From positions 1 to 7,010 of the forward strand of contig DCGH01000106.1 in NCBI GenBank assembly GCA_002315205.1: a stretch of 7,010 bases of DNA, in the 5' to 3' direction. A model generated the notes under the pieces. That model made no database searches, was not told the DNA's origin, and saw only the letters and a program-made list of their open reading frames with translations. Source of the stretch: Erysipelotrichaceae bacterium UBA1783 (GTDB taxonomy: Bacteria > Bacillota_I > Bacilli_A > Erysipelotrichales > Erysipelotrichaceae). Each line of letters starts with the position of its first letter. The first letter of the stretch is position 1. The position numbers and the translations under genes are program-made. Below are positions 5,985 through 7,010 of the stretch, in pieces.

Positions 5985-5996
5985 AACAACCTCCAC

Positions 5997-6017
5997 ATAT
6001 ACCCCTAGGGGGTATAT
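5997..6017. promoter_or_regulatory. CsoR operator
   Basis: The palindrome has arms ATATACCCC (5997-6005) and GGGGTATAT (6009-6017) around TAG. C and G tracts flanked by AT-rich arms are typical of CsoR-type operators. It lies immediately downstream of the -10 box, over the expected transcription start near 6013. Bound repressor would therefore block RNA polymerase. Assignment to CsoR follows from position and shape. Confidence 0.85.
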
Positions 6018-6019
6018 TA

Positions 6020-6048
6020 ATTATATATTCTATTTTTTTAACAATCAA
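6020..6048 (-). promoter_or_regulatory. Promoter of the csoR-copA operon
   Basis: On the minus strand TTGATT (6048-6043) is separated by 17 bases from a perfect TATAAT (6025-6020). The predicted start is near 6013, inside the CsoR palindrome, giving a leader of about 29 bases before the csoR ATG. Confidence 0.85.
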
Positions 6049-6060
6049 TAGTAATGCAAG

Positions 6061-6084
6061 AAAAAAAGCAGACTAATCTGCTTT
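6061..6084 (-). terminator. Rho-independent terminator of the radical SAM gene
   Basis: On the minus strand AAAGCAGA and TCTGCTTT form an 8-bp stem (6084-6077 with 6072-6065) around a 4-base loop. T-rich sequence runs to 6061. The TAG stop of the gene (6075-6073) lies in the loop, so the last codons form the 5' arm. It insulates the csoR promoter, whose -35 box begins 12 bases further on. Confidence 0.88.
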
Positions 6085-7010
6085 GTAATTGTTTCCCTGA
6101 TAAACATCCTTTAAAACCATTTGCTTATCGATATCATTAATAACGGATACCTTTCTCAATGTCCATTCTGGAGCAATTAATACATCCTTTAATCCATCAC
6201 CGGTTAAGCGTTCAATAATGATTTCTGGTTTCAGATAGGTAAGCTGATCAGAAACAATATCAACATATTCTTCCTTTGTTAAAAGAGAAAAAGGTTTCTT
6301 TAAATATTGATCACCTAATGGTGTACCTTTACAGATATGAAGCATATGGAACTTGACTGCATCAATCGGTAGCTTTCCGACTTCCTTTGCTGTTAATATC
6401 ATCATTTCCTTTGTTTCACTTGGCCAACCATTAATTAAATGAACAGAGATTTTAATATTTGCTTCAGCAAGCTGATAAACAACCTTTTTAAAGCTTTCGT
6501 AATCATGTCCACGATTCATTTCCTTTAATGTCTGATTGTGAATAGACTGTAACCCTAATTCCACCCAGATAGGCTTGAATTGGTTTAAAGAGGAAAGATA
6601 ATTTATCTTTTCTTCATCTAAACAATCTGTTCTGGTTGAGATAACAATCCCTTTACAGTCTTCTAATTCAATAAAGGGTTCATAAACCTTTTTTAAAGTC
6701 GCTAAGTCTGCGTAGGTGTTAGAGTAGGATTGGAAATAGGCATATGGAATACCATCAGGCCACTTGTTTGTAAAAATCTGTTTACGTATGTAATATTGCT
6801 TCACTAAATCATTTTCCTTTAATTCTGGAAAACCATCTGATCCACCGAAACAATAAATACAGCCTTGATCTGAGACTGTACCATCTCGATTAGGACAGGT
6901 AAAAGAGGCATCTAACGGTACCTTGTATATTTTTGAACCATAATTCACCTTGCCATAGTAATTAAAGGTGTTATATCTTTTGTTGTCTAAAGTGTAAGGA
7001 AATAGATTTT
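6073..7010 (-). CDS. Radical SAM protein, YhcC/YtqA family (TIGR01212-like), start outside window
   Basis: This belongs to the Elp3-related radical SAM group containing Escherichia coli YhcC and Bacillus subtilis YtqA, whose reaction is not established as far as I know. The frame stays open to the right edge. The 20 residues before the internal GTG at 6948 (NLFPYTLDNKRYNTF, then NYYGK) match the usual N-terminus of this family, so that GTG is not the start. About 311 residues are visible, close to the full family length, so only a few codons are probably missing. Iron-sulfur ligands are expected in CPNRDGTVSDQGCIYC at visible residues 38-53 (C38, C50, C53), a wide spacing rather than the classic CX3CX2C. 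Further family signs are ELGLQSIHNQTLKEMNRGHD and the later INGWPSET and FHMLHICKGTPLG. Cytoplasmic enzyme; it ends in its own terminator and is separate from the csoR operon. Confidence 0.92.
   Translation of the reverse strand, partial: NLFPYTLDNKRYNTFNYYGKVNYGSKIYKVPLDASFTCPNRDGTVSDQGCIYCFGGSDGFPELKENDLVKQYYIRKQIFTNKWPDGIPYAYFQSYSNTYADLATLKKVYEPFIELEDCKGIVISTRTDCLDEEKINYLSSLNQFKPIWVELGLQSIHNQTLKEMNRGHDYESFKKVVYQLAEANIKISVHLINGWPSETKEMMILTAKEVGKLPIDAVKFHMLHICKGTPLGDQYLKKPFSLLTKEEYVDIVSDQLTYLKPEIIIERLTGDGLKDVLIAPEWTLRKVSVINDIDKQMVLKDVYQGNNYKAD

Overview
The window is AT-rich, densely packed bacterial DNA. Strong Shine-Dalgarno sites, Rho-independent terminators with U-tracts, a CsoR-type copper regulator, a YczE-like membrane protein and a zinc-ribbon/SHOCT protein all point to a low-GC Bacillota (Firmicutes). 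A gut anaerobe of the Erysipelotrichia or a nearby clostridial group is my best guess, but that is inference from general sequence flavour. No mobile element, CRISPR array, tRNA or rRNA is seen. No gene-free stretch exceeds about 112 bases.

Layout from left to right: (1) the 3' end of leuS on the plus strand, then a hairpin with a weak U-tract; (2) a YczE/YitT-like membrane protein on the plus strand; (3) a convergent Cof-type HAD phosphatase on the minus strand, whose stop codon overlaps that of the membrane protein inside one shared bidirectional terminator; (4) a 112-base divergent intergenic region with two promoter candidates and a 9-bp inverted repeat; (5) a 270-residue plus-strand protein made of a zinc ribbon, a middle beta-rich region with a glycine-rich hydrophobic stretch, and a C-terminal SHOCT motif; (6) a second bidirectional terminator; (7) a minus-strand csoR-copA operon; (8) a terminator; (9) a radical SAM protein of the YhcC/YtqA type running off the right edge.

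The csoR-copA module is the most coherent unit. A promoter (TTGATT, 17 bp, TATAAT) is followed directly by a CsoR-type operator palindrome covering the expected transcription start. Next come csoR and, 10 bases later, copA, whose ribosome site overlaps the csoR stop. This fits copper-responsive derepression of a Cu(I) exporter.

The copA frame is unusual in its 3' part. It runs without a stop into a complete 69-residue CopZ-like heavy-metal-associated domain. A textbook AAGGAGG Shine-Dalgarno site with 8-base spacing to an in-frame ATG is still present at the join. The locus may therefore make both a CopA-CopZ fusion and a free CopZ chaperone from one frame. This is the observation I would follow up first.

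Two gene starts matter for annotation. csoR should begin at the ATG at 5984, not at the GTG lying over its Shine-Dalgarno site. The radical SAM frame does not begin at the internal GTG at 6948 but continues with family-typical residues to the window edge.
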